DNA of 64,000 nt from Filosporella fistucella (GCA_030077755.1 JAQJZZ010000014.1:1984001-2048000), one strand, 5' to 3'. Numbered from the stretch's first letter, positions 35,212 to 47,121 are shown. Notes: generated by a model from the sequence alone, not told the origin. Numbers and translations are program-made.

Positions 35212-37236
35212 TTATTCCGCTTTCACTTCACCTCTCCACTCCCCATCGACCCACCTCTGCACCTTCCAAAAACCTTTCATACAACTTATCGCAATCCCAA
35301 AATCCACTAAACCAATACTCATCCCCGCGACTGCCATCTTCCGTCTCAAAAACCTGCCTTGTGCATCATCCTTGACGCTAGGACATGCTACGAGGAGAAT
35401 CCAGAGAAGGATACCTGGGATAGAACGCCATGTTTGCATTGGGACGAAGGAGATATTGGTGAGTAGGCGTTGAATATCGGTCGGAGAGTAAGCCTTGGAG
35501 AGAGGAGTTAGGGAGGAGAGGGAGGCGCTGTAGATTAGGGAGGTGAGGCGGATGGTGTCGGTCATTATTTGGGTGTGTGTTGTCGTTGGGTCGATGCAGA
35601 GGGGAGGAATTGCTTCGACGCGCTTATGTAGCCCTATAGAATTTGAGCTGGTAATTTCAGAATATTTTATCGAATTATACTCACAAGCAGCTATCTCCCG
35701 TACCTTCGGGGTGCTGATTTGCGAAAGTGATACATTTGTAACTGACATTGTCAAAAAGCGTACATCATCGAGTAATTCAGCAGCGACTGGGTCTAATCCC
35801 AGAGATAAGCTATCGTCCTTGAAGGTCGTGGGATACGGTAGCATTGGTGTTCTAAACATTATTGGGTATGTTTCTGGCATAGGAGGGTCGAATGCCAAAG
35901 CGAAAGCGGGGTCCTGGAAGAAGACGTCCTTTTCGAAACAGCAGGCGAGTTGGAAATCAGTTCTAAAAGGCGTCAATAATCTGAAAGTGGAGAAAGATGG
36001 ATGCTAGTGAGCTTACACAACAATAACTTGTTGCAGGACAGGGTCATTCAACGCGAACAAGCCTCCTCGAAGATTAATCATCTGCTTCATGCCTTTCATG
36101 TGAGCCCGTAAGCTGAGAGGGGAGCCCCAAAACCACTTCCATCGTCAGCTTGTAATCAATATATTCACAATTAAATAGAAGACCATACCTCAGTAATAGC
36201 AAGATGAATAACAGCTCTCAACGCCTCCCCACCCACAAGATTGAAATCTTGCCTGAGGAAATCATTCACCAGCGCCAATACACTTGACTTAATCCTGAAA
36301 GTCTCTGCTTGCTTCTTAGGCTCGATAATGATTTCGGAAGACTGCGTTGCGGATGCCATAAGAATAGCTATATTTGGCATGAGCGGTGACTGGATCATCC
36401 AGGGCAGGATTTCCTGGCGGAAAAGAATTGGGACATCACTTCCATCAACAGAGCACATGTTCGGTACCACGAAATGGTGGACTGAAGTTTTGTGAGTCAA
36501 GCGTCATCAAGAAAAGCCGAAAATGTAATTTGGAGAAAATGAACTCACAGAAATTGAAGAGCTCTGCATTGCGAAGGGTCGGATTGATGGGTAGGCTGTC
36601 CAAGCTGGTGAGTGCAGTCAAGATTCCTCCGAATGGCCGAGGGCTCGGTGTCCGAGAAGTTCGTCGGTTCAAGGTAACCTGGATTTGAGTATTATACACA
36701 GGTATAAGCTCATCTTGGTCGTTTATTGGGATTTCTGAAGATGTTTTGTGGTAAGGCACTGCTTGCGCTTCAGTTCTCGCTGCATCTGGGTAACTATCAA
36801 TGCCAGTCTGAATCTCAGGCAATTCTTCCTCCTTCACATTTCCCACTCTTTCCTCATGATGATCCTGAGTAGGTCCCAATATCCGACTCAAAGGAATCGA
36901 CGGATACGGTACCGACGTGCTGGAACCCGGTGCGACATTCTCAGAAACGCTTGCAGACACTCCAGCCACCTCGTTTGAGAAACCCTCACTCGATGATGGA
37001 GCAACAGGTGCTTTTCGTTCCTCTCCATCAGCACCCTTAACATAGCATTCCACAGGTGGATATCTCCTCAAACAATTCTCACAAGGACCTGCTCGACTCG
37101 GTGTACACTGCACACAACAACATCAGCTCTGCCAAGACCCTCATCTCTCCAATCAAACCTTCTGTTTCCTCCTCCTACACTCCGTACAACTGAGCTGAGC
37201 TCTCCGTCTCCCTCTCCGTTTAATTTCCTGCATCAT
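35212..37236 (-). CDS. Zn2Cys6 transcription factor with Fungal_trans_2-like domain
   Basis: Five exons (37236-37159, 37107-36549, 36481-36189, 36135-36017, 35962-35212) join in frame to 599 residues. The binuclear zinc cluster is at residues 17-47 (Cys17, 20, 27, 35, 38, 47; spacing C-x2-C-x6-C-x7-C-x2-C-x8-C), preceded by a basic stretch and split by intron 1 after Lys26. A Ser/Pro/Glu-rich linker follows. From about residue 190, the FNFFHHFVVPNM block, the LRAHMKGMKQMINLRGG motif and the helical C terminus match the Fungal_trans_2 (PF11951) type of regulator. It is nuclear and binds DNA. It lies upstream of an SDR gene on the same strand and could regulate it or the P450 cluster, which is inference. 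Confidence 0.9.
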
Positions 37237-37861
37237 TCGTATCAACCATGTTTTATCCGTTTCGAAAATGTCGACAAAACGATATATTTCATGGCAAAGA
37301 TTAGAAAGAGAGGAATGTCTTAGATGAATCAGTGATCATGATGGGCCCCGCGATCTAGACCGTGGAGAGCGTGGCTGCAGCTGAAAAGCTGGGATGCGCG
37401 TCCCGCCAATGACGATGCTGCTTTTCAGCCAAACTCCGATAGTGAGACGAGGTGAGGCCACTCTCCTGATTTGCCACTGGTTTTTTGTTGCACGTCTTTC
37501 CATTTCAGTCTCACGCATTAACCACTTTGATGCTAAAAATAGAATTTGGAAGCGGTTTGAGGCTCTTGTCGAAAATTTACCTATATGTACTGTGCAGCAT
37601 TAAAAAGATGGAAGTTATAATGTTCGAGCGTCGGAGATGAGATAGGGGATTTGAGCAGTATGTAATTGATCAGAGCCTACGAGCATACTAGCATTCATTT
37701 GTATCTGACTTTGTCAGATGCCCACCACCGATTTCAACTGGAAATGAGCCGCAGACAAAGATGATCACAAAATCTGAGCATGACAGCTGGAAGTCGAGAG
37801 ATGCGAAGGATATCTAATTTATATCTACTTCAAAGTGTTTGCCTGCATGGGAATCTCGATT
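37237..37861. other. Spacer between Zn2Cys6 gene and SDR
   Basis: Zn2Cys6 promoter and SDR 3' flank; no gene seen. Confidence 0.4.
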
Positions 37862-38980
37862 CTAAAGACTAAATTTCTCTCCAACCAACTCCTCACTCAA
37901 TGCCCAAAGTTTCGCTGCCATGGTAGAGTCAATAGCAAATGGAGCGGCCTCTGCATATTGACAATCGGCCATATACACCTCCTTCGTTTCTATTTCGGGT
38001 TAATTATTGTTTCGCCTTTCTAATTTCAACTGGAGAACAACTCACCATTCAAAGCCGGATCCAACGCTGCAACCAATGCCCCAGCAGCGCCTTGATCCCC
38101 CGTCTTCCACACTTTCCCCGTATTCTTGATCAATTCTCTCCCCTCATCGTCCAGATTCCTAGCCAATCCTGTCCAGATAGAACCAGGATGAACAGCGTAG
38201 CTCCTGACTCCTCGTATTCCCAATTTCTCATTCAGCGATAACGAGAAGAGAATATTTGCTGTTTTGCTCTGACCGTATGCAATCCATGGGCTGTATGGTT
38301 TCTCTTTGCTGACTAGCAGTGGTGGTAGCCCTTCAGGTGGTCTCTCACTTTCTGGTAATTCAGTGTAGATTTTCTTGAAATTGTAATCGCTGAATCGAAT
38401 GGGACTTAATCGATGTCCGGCACTTGTCAAGTTCACGATCCTCGTTGTTCCTTTGGGATTTTGGCCTGAAGCAGCAAGTATCTGAGGAATGAGTAGATTG
38501 GTGAGTAAGAAGAGGCCAATATGATTGGTTCCAAAATGCATTTCTATGCCCTCTTTTGTAAGTTCGTAATCCTGAACATTTATTGCTGCGTTATTAATGA
38601 TAATGTCGAGGCTTGATGTTAGGGAGGAGATCTCCTTGGCGGCATCACGAATTGAGGATTGAGAAGATAAATCGATTGCTATTGCTCTAGGAGCGACGGA
38701 GGAAGAGAGGGCAATTGTGGAAATGACTGTGTTGATTTTGGAAACAGTCCGTGAGGCGAGGATGAGCAAAGCTGGATTATGCTTCGCGATGGCTATAGCC
38801 ATATGCTCTCCAAGACTATTTGGACTGACACCGACAACCAGAACTAAGTGGTTCAGTAAGCTTTGCAACTGAAGGAGACATGAATTCTCACTCACCATTT
38901 TTGCCTCGAATCTGCTCCGAAAAGGACTCCGCCACCTGCGTAGCTGTTGTTTTCTCTCCAAATTCTGAAAAGGAAGTCAT
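37862..38980 (-). CDS. Short-chain dehydrogenase/reductase, retinol-dehydrogenase-like
   Basis: Three exons (38980-38896, 38843-38046, 37989-37862) give 336 residues, within the usual range for RDH/WWOX-like fungal SDRs. The Rossmann fold starts at VLVVGVSPNSLGEHMA. The normal TGxxxGxG is replaced by GVSPNSLG, an unusual but recognisable glycine motif. The rest is standard: NNAA (IIINNAAIN), the catalytic Ser (LTSAGHR), YGQSK as YxxxK, and VHPGSIWTGL after it. The C-terminal exon encodes VYMADCQYAEAAPFA. Its acceptor is the GAAATAG at 37990, the only one that keeps frame. Likely NAD(P)-dependent oxidation or reduction of a lipid-like alcohol or ketone. It is divergent from the P450 gene with 431 bp between starts, so co-regulation is likely. 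Confidence 0.88.
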
Positions 38981-39411
38981 ACTGACAAATTTGTCACTAT
39001 AGGCTACTTTCCACCAGTTCTGGACTAAATTAAGGGACAAGAGAACAAGTACAATAAGATTCCCGGTCTTGCAGCAAATCTAAGTTGGTGGGTTGTGCCC
39101 CACATGAGGGGCAGCAGTGGAAATGCCTACCCCGCAAAATGGTGGGGTATATTTGTGCAAGCCCTCGCATTTATCCATCCGATAAAAAAGGAGCTGGAGT
39201 TGCAATTCTTGTACTATCTTGGGGTGATATGCACATGGTGGATATTTGTAATTCAATCCATGGGGGATTTCCGTTCCTCATAATGCTTGGCTGCCTCCAC
39301 GAGAAACATTGAAATCGACAACCTCCAGAAAGGAATTTCGAACAAGACAGCTAGATTGACAGAATCACCGCATCAATCCCATAGCTGCTCTTGTCGTCGT
39401 GAAATCGAGGT
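38981..39411. promoter_or_regulatory. Shared divergent promoter of SDR and P450
   Basis: 431 bases between the two opposing start codons. It carries no ORF of note. Divergent promoters of this size in fungal clusters commonly serve both genes; the binding sites themselves are not identified. Confidence 0.5.
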
Positions 39412-41282
39412 ATGGCGCAGCTGCAACATGTTGTCAGTTCGATTGGGCTCAGTCATATGATATTGGTCCTGCTGAGTGGAGGTTTGGTATGGCTGGTCGT
39501 CGACTATGCACGAATGCTCCTCTTAAGGAGGAGAATGGTGAGTGACACGCGCTGAGCCCAGCCCGATGCTGATAAAAATAGCCACCAGGACCATTCCCAT
39601 TACCAATCATTGGCAATACGTTCATGCTTCCTGACAAAAAGCCGTGGATTTACTTTGAACAACTTGCAAAAGACTACAATTCAGGGATAATCACTTTTTG
39701 GATTGGCAGGAATCCGACGGTGTGGCTCAATGATGCTCAAACAGCATCTGACCTTCTCGACAAACGGGCGGCAACCTTTTCATCCCGACCACACATGGTC
39801 GTCTTTGGAGACCTTGCTTTTGGGCAAGCAAGCCTTGTAACAATGTACTATGGCGAGAGATTTCGGGTGCATAGGAAATTGACTCATATGGGAGTTGGAA
39901 TGCAACAAGTGCGGAATTACCAAAACTTGCAAAGTGACGAGAACAAAGTGGTACTACTAGACTTACTCAGCGATTCAGACAATTACGTGGCTCACTTAGA
40001 ACGATACGCAGCATCTGTCGTCTCTATAATTGGTTTTGGACGACGAATATCGACTGTAACAGATCCGATCATTACTGAAGTGATCTTCCTGATGCAACGC
40101 GCAGCTGAACACAATGTTCCCGGAAAGACATTCCCGATGCTACTAGAAACGTTCCCAAGTGAGTATATAACGAGAAATGATACCAAATACTGACAAGTAT
40201 AGTACTTGCAAAGTTCCCAAGATGTATAGCACCCTGGCTGAAGAATCTTGGCAAGCCGCGAGCGAAGAATTTCTTTTATGCCTTAGCTGAGGAAGCGGCA
40301 CACAACGATGATGAAAAGGACAACTACGCGAAGAAATTGTTTGAGCAAGCACCAAAATATCAGCTCTCCGATGTCGAGCTTTCGACATTATCAGGGTCTT
40401 TGTTTGGCGCCGGAAGCGATACATCGAGCTCTACACTCATCACTTTCTTGCTGGCATGTTGTGCTTTCCCTGACACCTTACCCAAAGCTTGGGAAGAATT
40501 AGATAGAGTCGTAGGTCATCATCGCAGCCCTACATTCGAAGATGAGCCAAAACTCGTATACGTAAAAGCGCTTGCTAAGGAAGTGTTGAGGTGGAGATCC
40601 GTGGCAATTTTAGGGGGGCAGCCTCATGCTCCAATTCAGGACGAGATTTATAAGGTAGAGCGAAATTCGTCATGTCAATGACTTATGTGCATCTACTGAC
40701 ATATGAAAAAGGGCTGGCTAATTCCGAAGAACACATGGGTGCAGGGGAATGTATGGGCAATTCATAGAAATGAAAAGGACTTTCCAGATCCAGATAGGTT
40801 TGATCCGGAAAGATACTTGGCTGAAGGCCAAAATCACCGGTCATTTCCAAACGAAAGGGGATATATGACTTTTGGATGGGGCAGACGTGTTTGTGCGGGC
40901 CAAGGTAAGTACTTCCTTCATGTGACGATGAACTACGGTATTTACGGAAATCAGCACTTGCAGAGCAAGGCACCTTCATCAGTATAGCACGATTGCTATG
41001 GGCGTTCAACATCCGAAAGGGCCTTGACGAATCAGGACGCGAAATTCCTGTCGATATATTCAATTATACGCAAGTTTCATGCAGGCGCAAATATTGCTGA
41101 GCTGACAATGAAGTAGGAATGGACTGAGCATCAGGCCAAATCCTTTCAAATGCAGGATCACCCCACGAAATGAAGATATACAACGTACGATCCATAAAGA
41201 AGGTAATGTAGCACTGGAGAACTTATCGGTGTACAACGGGGAGACGAAGTATAGATTGAGTACGTACTACTCGGCGGCGTAA
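39412..41282 (+). CDS. Cytochrome P450 monooxygenase
   Basis: Six exons (39412-39537, 39582-40158, 40203-40654, 40712-40904, 40955-41069, 41117-41282) give 542 residues. An N-terminal membrane anchor (about 15-35) is followed by the Pro-rich PPGPFPLPIIGN hinge. Signatures follow in order: I-helix GAGSDTSSST, ExxR in KEVLRWR, FDPERY, and the heme-binding loop FGWGRRVCAGQ with Cys446. The last intron (41070-41116) has a GC donor; without it the frame stops at TGA, and the C-terminal NGLSIRPNPFKCRITPR, typical of the family, would be lost. It resembles the fungal P450s annotated as O-methylsterigmatocystin-oxidoreductase-like. The substrate is not known. Expected in the ER membrane with P450 reductase. 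Confidence 0.92.
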
Positions 41283-42449
41283 CGTCACGAAGTGACAAAC
41301 AAACAAGGCAACTCCAAGAAAGCTCGATGATCAAATTGGATCGGTGCATTTCTGCACGCCTGATATCTTGTGACGTGAAGGACAGCATCATCGGTGATGA
41401 TTGGCGATGTTCCACTGCGGCCCCTGAAGGGTATTGATACCACATCCTTTTGTACCCCGCGAGCTGTATATGCTCGTTGTGATCGGGACCATTGATGTTG
41501 GTAGATATCCCATTTGCTGGAAATATATGTGGTATTCGTAGTAGTATCTCAGCGGTAGCTAGAGGACAAAGAGTAGAATCCGTGCCGATATGTCTCTTGT
41601 AGTGCCATTTCCATAGATGCACCCCCAATAATCATTGTGTCCGCCTAGTTGAGTTTGTGATACGAAGGCAATCGGGGTCGATGCATTGGGATGTTGGCTC
41701 GAGGCGCCTTTAATCATTGGGTCCGTACTGACGCGCCGGCAGATGTTAACATGAATTAAACCAGGCCAATTGGCTGCGAGGCGCCAGGGAGGGCATTATC
41801 CTGGTCAGGTTGACACAGAGTACTAGCAGAAATATGCCAGCAACGAGGGGAGGTTCGAATCATGGTGAGGCTTTCTGGACAAGATACCCCTTGTACCATT
41901 TGATGTTCCGGGTACTGAAGAGGACGAGTATGCTCTGTTGTAAGTAGTATAGAGGGTGTCTTTTCAGCTAGCATCGATGTAGATGAACATATGTTTTCGT
42001 GGCTGATAATGTCTCGGGGAACAAAGAAGGCTTTACGCGCAAGGGTGGACCACCGCAAGAAGCACCGAGGTGAGCGCGAAACGAGTGCCAAGACCACGAT
42101 CGAAAATGGCTTGGCATTCTAAACCTCAGTTTTCTTGTCCCACCACGCCTGTATCTCACATCAGACGCAAATTGACACACAGCATTACGGCCAAGAAACA
42201 ACCAGTTGCTCGCATAGTGTCCTTACAACTAGCGTGTGCAATTTGATCGCAGGCATTGAAGGTATTCCAGGGCTTAGCGGCGATCAACGCTACGCCGCAC
42301 GTGTCAAGATCTACGCACCTAGCGCTACGTCGTTGCAGCGGGGTCTTGTCCCGACCCCAACCTCCAAGCTCTTCAACGACCAAAGCCCGGTCCCATACCA
42401 GCAAACTAAACCCGCTCATTGTATCTAAGAGCAATTGAGACGTTCAAAA
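41283..42449. other. Intergenic region between P450 and second Zn2Cys6 gene
   Basis: No gene supported. Several minus-strand ORFs of 77-156 codons lack domains. An isolated GGTTCGAATC at about 41851 recalls a tRNA T-loop, but no flanking stem exists. Confidence 0.45.
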
Positions 42450-44118
42450 ATGGGCGAGTCTTCAACAGTTGCAGCGCAGGTCTGCTGGAATTGCAAGAAC
42501 GGGAAGAGAAAATGTACCAAGGAACTTCCTGCCTGTGCCAGATGCTCCAAGTCCGTGCCCTTTCTCGAATCTTAACCTATTACTAACAGCTGTAGATTGC
42601 TTCTGAAATGCGATTATGACTATAATATGTCAGATATGCACCCGCAAAATAAAGCATCGCCTGCCTCTTCATCCGAAGGGTCCAACGCACCGCCTTTTCA
42701 CACCGCGGCTAAACTGATGTACGCTTTGTCTGAGACTTCTCCGAGATCACTAAAGTTAGAAGCCAATATTCCTGCACAAGTGTTGAATATTCTCATCTCG
42801 AATGGTGAAAGTGTACCATCGCTTACTTCCACATACTTTCGGACCATCGATGTTTGGCTTCCGGTCATATCATCCGAGTCATGTTTGAACAGACTCGACA
42901 CTATTGTCTCTGACAATCAGGTTGAGTTGGCCAGTCTTCTTCTCTCTATGTTCTTGATAACCAGGCAACCTGGAAATGAAAGTGGTCCAAGAGAAATGCA
43001 ATCCCCAATCTACTTTGAAGCCAAAATGCTTTTCACTTTCCTGATATCCTCTGGAAGATCTTCCATGGACATTATACAATCAGGGTTCTTGATTTCACTG
43101 TATGAGATGGGCCATGGAATTGTTGAAGCAGCCCAAGTAACAATGGCTATTTGCTCAAGAATGGCCATGAAGATCAGAATCAGGCAATATCGAAACTCGT
43201 CTGCCAATATCCAAAATACTGAGTTCGGCAGGCTTTGGTGGGGTATCATCACTCTCGATAGGTCAGTCTATCCATGAACAGTAAGAAAATTGCTGACATT
43301 TGCCATAGATACATGAACCAAGGCTTAGCAGCTGACGAAGTACATTTACTTGTGAGCAGTTCTAGTGATGGCCTGCCTTCGATGGAATTGCCGATCGATG
43401 ATGAAGCGCAAGCCGGGTTGCCTCCGCCTATTGCTGCTCGTACTGCGTCAGGGATATCCGCTTCCAATCAGCCGACCACAAGGCTGGGTCCATTCTGTCG
43501 CGCAGCTGAAGCTGGCCATCTTTTGGGGAGTGTTCTGGACTTGGTTGCACAATCATCCCTCAGCAATGACATCGACCAAGCAAAATCAGAAGCATTAGAC
43601 AAGTCTCTCCAGCAATTAGCTCAAGTCCTCTTCGAACGAGCGATCAATGGATGGGAGGAGTGTTGTGCTGCCATCGGGCTGTGTCTTAGGTTCGACAACC
43701 TCCATCCTTCACTCTGCTGTTTTCTAACTTTAGCAGTGCACTTGTGCTTTTGCATGAGCGAACTTTAGACCTGGCAGATGTTCATGGAAAAGAAATCCGC
43801 AGAGAAAGCGCTGGGATGGCGCTAGAATCGGCAATTCGAATGGTTATTGACATTTCTCGAAGGTTTCACATGGATCTGGCGTTCATCGATCTTCCCGCAC
43901 TCCCACTCCCCGCAACCTATACGGTATATAGAACAACTTTGTTGTACATACAATTCTCCGGAGATAAATTTCGGACTCCCGAGTGGCTGGCTAATATGGA
44001 GAGTCTTAAAAGCACCTTGGGGCATTTCGGGAAACGGTGGACTGTTGGAAGTAAAGCCCCTTGCCTTGAATACTTAGTAGATACTGATCGTGCCAGAACA
44101 TTATCTCAGTCTGATTGA
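42450..44118 (+). CDS. Zn2Cys6 transcription factor, second regulator
   Basis: Four exons (42450-42550, 42596-43261, 43309-43689, 43737-44118) join in frame to 509 residues. The zinc cluster is at residues 12-39 (Cys12, 15, 22, 29, 32, 39; C-x2-C-x6-C-x6-C-x2-C-x6-C) and its end is split by intron 1. The middle region, including FRTIDVWLPVIS, FEAKMLFTFLISSG and FGRLWWGIITLDR, follows the fungal-specific transcription factor domain (PF04082 type). Intron 3 ends TAGCAG, so two acceptors three bases apart are possible and would add or omit one residue. It is nuclear. It lies between the P450 and the convergent acyl-CoA dehydrogenase, so a pathway-specific role is plausible. Confidence 0.9.
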
Positions 44119-44240
44119 TGCTGCTATATCGAAAGAGAAGCAATCGCGAGCACGCATGGCAGGACAGCATCCTGTTCCTTGGCAGGGAACGAAAATGGAC
44201 ACTTCTCAGTCCTAGAAGACTTCGATATGCCTGCCAGTTA

Positions 44241-45599
44241 TCATCCAAAGGTTGACGCCCATGGCTCATAGGCGTCTGCTAAGAAGATCTTTTCAAGCTG
44301 CCTCCTACGAACACCAATGTTGCCTCCACCAGTCAGGGGCAGGCACATGGCGTCGTTCAGCAATCTCGGAAAAGGGCTGTCTTTGTTGTACGAGGACCTA
44401 ATCTGATTAGTGAAAATTCGGAAGAAATGGAGCTCACTCACACCCCCACGGCTGTCATTGCATCTACCACTACTTTAACGGCAAGGTCTGAGCAAAAAAT
44501 CTTGGCTTCGAAAGCCAGCTCGCCACCCTTTCCGTTATCGAGAGCACTTGCAGCTTTCCACGTCAAGAATCTTGACGCATCGGTGCGCATTTTGATATCC
44601 ATCAAGAGATCAGACACACTTGGTCGTGTCAGCAGCGGCTGTGCACCACCCCTAGTGTCCGTTTTTGCAAATTGAAGAGCTGCCTCGAATGCTGCAGCCA
44701 TTATTCCCGTCGACATAGCACCAACTAGAGCAGCTGAAGAAGTGAAAGCTCGAGTTATGATCGGGCCGGCTTGGCCTGGGGATGCTAGAAGCCGATGCCC
44801 AGGAACCTTGAAGTCTGTAAATTTGACATGTGGCCCAGCAGTTGAGGAGAAACCGCTGCTCTCAACGTGTTTGAGAACTTGATATGAGCCAGCCGCGTTG
44901 TTCGCGATATTCTCACGAGTCACCAGTAGGATCATTACAGCTTCAGCAGGATCAGATTCTTGATCCTGTGCCACACCATTTTGGGAGAAGCGGCAAACAA
45001 CGCACTGGAGATCTGCTCCTAGGTCATCCCACCCACAGCAATTTGTTGCCCAAATCTAAGATTGTCAGCAGGTATCTTTGAACATCTACAGCACCCACTT
45101 TCTCTCCATTGATGACCCAGTACTCTCCATCTTTCCTGGCGGTAGTTTGAAGGCCTGCACCTCCTTTCTCCAGCCAATTTGCAATTCCTTCTGGCTCCGT
45201 GAGCAACAGACTTGCGAGTGGTTCTCCTTCACTACTCAGGAATGGCTTCAAAAATTCTTCTTTCTGCTCCGGTGTTCCCGCAATGAGTAGTGACGAAAGT
45301 CCCAAGCCCGTACTAAAAATTGATAATGACAGACTGCGATCATATTTACACATCTCCTCGACTAGCAGTGAAGCTTCAAGAACAGTTCCTGCTTCACCAC
45401 CAAAACTTTTTGGAATGAGGCCCTTGATGAGTCCTGCTTTCACGGCCTGACCATAAAATGGACGAAGAGATCTGAATCTGTCTTTCTGTGTTGCATGCGC
45501 CTCGTATGTTGCGGCTGCGTTGACGAGAACATCTTTCGAGAATTTCGCCGCTTTTTCGCGGATGGCTGTTTGGGAGGGAGAAAGGTTGAAGTCGATCAT
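44241..45599 (-). CDS. Acyl-CoA dehydrogenase family protein
   Basis: Three exons (45599-45099, 45055-44442, 44397-44241) give 423 residues, normal for the family. The FAD flavoprotein fold is clear. The N-terminal helical domain starts MIDFNLSPSQ; the middle has LLTEPEGIANWLEKGGAGLQTTARK (substrate and FAD contact region) and YWVINGEKIW. The C-terminal domain has KFTDFKVPGHRLL, a GAMSTGIMAAAFEAAL helix and the closing LTGGGNIGVRRRQL. Introns use a GTGGGT donor and a GTGAGT donor. It should oxidise an acyl-CoA to the enoyl-CoA. No mitochondrial targeting or peroxisomal C-terminal signal is obvious. It converges on the second Zn2Cys6 gene with 122 bases between stops, and completes a P450/SDR/ACAD group. 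Confidence 0.9.
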
Positions 45600-46767
45600 G
45601 ATATATATATTTGACTTTCGATAGTTGGGATTGAAATGAAAAGTTTACAGATCGGGTTGATTGCATTTTGCCTGTTTGCAGAACGCCATATATCTATATA
45701 CCAATTGTTTCGAATGCTGTGTCACTGAAATCCGCGTATTAGTCGTTACCAGGACCCGTCCACGGGCAATCTCTTGGCCGATTGGGTGGCTCGGAATTTC
45801 GTATGCAGGTGCGGCGCGCACAAAGTTTTTGACGGCCGCTCACATATCGTTGATGCAATCTTTAGGAGAAAATCCTTCTTGGCACTAGGAATTGTGAGCA
45901 ATAAATTATGTCTGCTTCTAAGCTGAACTTGCATGCCAAGTGAAGGTGATAAGCCGGGTAGGTTCCCGGGTGTGGTGATCTCTCCGTGATCTTCTCATAT
46001 CATAAGCAGACTTTTGTTAGGCAACTTGGCTTACTTACTTCCTGAAGGTGATATCATATTATTTTATGATAGGTAACTCAATTGTTCGAGCAAACAGCAA
46101 TTCAGTCCGAGTGGCACTCAAGGTAGTTTCCAAATAAGAGCGGAGTTGTTAGAAATCTAACCCGCCGAATGGCCTCCCATTCAGCCAAGTGGAATTTCAG
46201 GTCTTTTAGAATCATAAAGTTTGTGAGTGTATAGTATTAAGCATTGAGTATTGATTGCGATGATGAGATATCTGTGATTCTCATCACGCATTTCTTTGAC
46301 TTGAATACCATTTCATCTCACACTCTACCAATCATCTTACCCTTCACCCATAAAACTTCTATTCATATATGATTCAATCCCAACCATACGTCGAATGTTG
46401 AATCAGAAATCATTTCGTACTGTCCTCATAGAATCGCGATGAGCGTGATTCGAAGCTTGACGCCAGAATGCGAGTGTATGAATCTGCATTTCGCGATCGA
46501 GTTAATAATTTCGAGAGTTTCGAAAAGCATAAAAGAAAACGCCTTTGCTGGGGAAGTCTCCCTCTTCCTTCATCATCATCATCATCATCATCATCGATAC
46601 ACATAAACACAGTGAACAAGCCTCCAAAAGGATACAAATTCAACCTCAAGTCCAAATACACAGAATCCCCTTCCAAGACTTTGAGCTGCAAGCCAAACAT
46701 CAAGCAAAACTTCCATACACTTTGATCGACTCAAGAATCGAAAACAGGGCCGAGGACAATCTTCAAG
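45600..46767. other. Intergenic region with a CAT microsatellite
   Basis: Promoter of the acyl-CoA dehydrogenase on one side and leader of the repeat protein on the other. No gene seen; the ORFs crossing the microsatellite are low-complexity artefacts. Confidence 0.45.
46571..46594 (+). repeat. (CAT)8 trinucleotide microsatellite
   Basis: About eight uninterrupted CAT units, 175 bases before the start of the GGYQQ-repeat gene and probably within its leader. Confidence 0.9.
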
Positions 46768-47121
46768 ATGTGTCAACAAAAGGTTACTACATACTTGAGA
46801 TGCCAACACGAAGTACAAGATAAAGTCGAAGAGTGTCATTACAAACGAGGCTATCCCACTTGTTCTGCGACAATCCGACCAGTAGTACGAGTTTATATGG
46901 ACGAGAACTTTTGTGACAATTGCATCGCCCAGATCAACGCCTTACCTCCGGAGCAACAGGCTCGATTCCTTGCAGATAATGCTGCATGGTTGGAATCTTG
47001 TTACCAACAGGGAAATGCACGAAGGGAGGCGGAACGCATGGCGGCAGAGCAACAACAAGGAGGCTACCAACAAGGAGGCTACCAACAAGGAGGCTACCAG
47101 CAAGGAGGCTACCAGCAATGA
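46768..47121 (+). CDS. Small Cys/His protein with GGYQQ repeats
   Basis: Intronless, 117 residues, no signal peptide. The N-terminal part has a possible zinc-binding arrangement: Cys2, Cys12, His14, Cys23, His24, Cys32, then the pair CDNC (Cys49, Cys52). The middle is an amphipathic helix rich in Ala, Arg and Glu (QQARFLADNAAWLESC and a REAERMAAEQQQ segment). The C terminus is four copies of a GGYQQ unit encoded by near-identical 15-base tandem repeats, so copy number may vary between strains. The start is the first ATG of the frame. I do not recognise a named family; small Cys/His proteins of this layout occur in filamentous fungi. A role in binding nucleic acid or in condensates is a guess from composition only. 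Confidence 0.65.
   Translation: MCQQKVTTYLRCQHEVQDKVEECHYKRGYPTCSATIRPVVRVYMDENFCDNCIAQINALPPEQQARFLADNAAWLESCYQQGNARREAERMAAEQQQGGYQQGGYQQGGYQQGGYQQ
47051..47118 (+). repeat. 15-bp tandem repeat coding GGYQQ
   Basis: Four units of about 15 bases (start GGAGGCTACCA), nearly identical, at the 3' end of the coding sequence. The unit is a multiple of three, so contraction or expansion keeps frame. Confidence 0.9.

Noticed and set aside
41845..41870. GGTTCGAATC resembling a tRNA T-loop/B box
   Set aside because: No pairing stem flanks it and no A box or acceptor stem lies at the right distance.
35000..45600. Classical secondary-metabolite gene cluster
   Set aside because: Tailoring-type genes and regulators are present but no PKS, NRPS, DMATS or terpene synthase is in the window.
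46468..46823. ORFs with poly-Ser, poly-Ile or poly-Asp across the CAT repeat
   Set aside because: Artefacts of the trinucleotide microsatellite in three frames.
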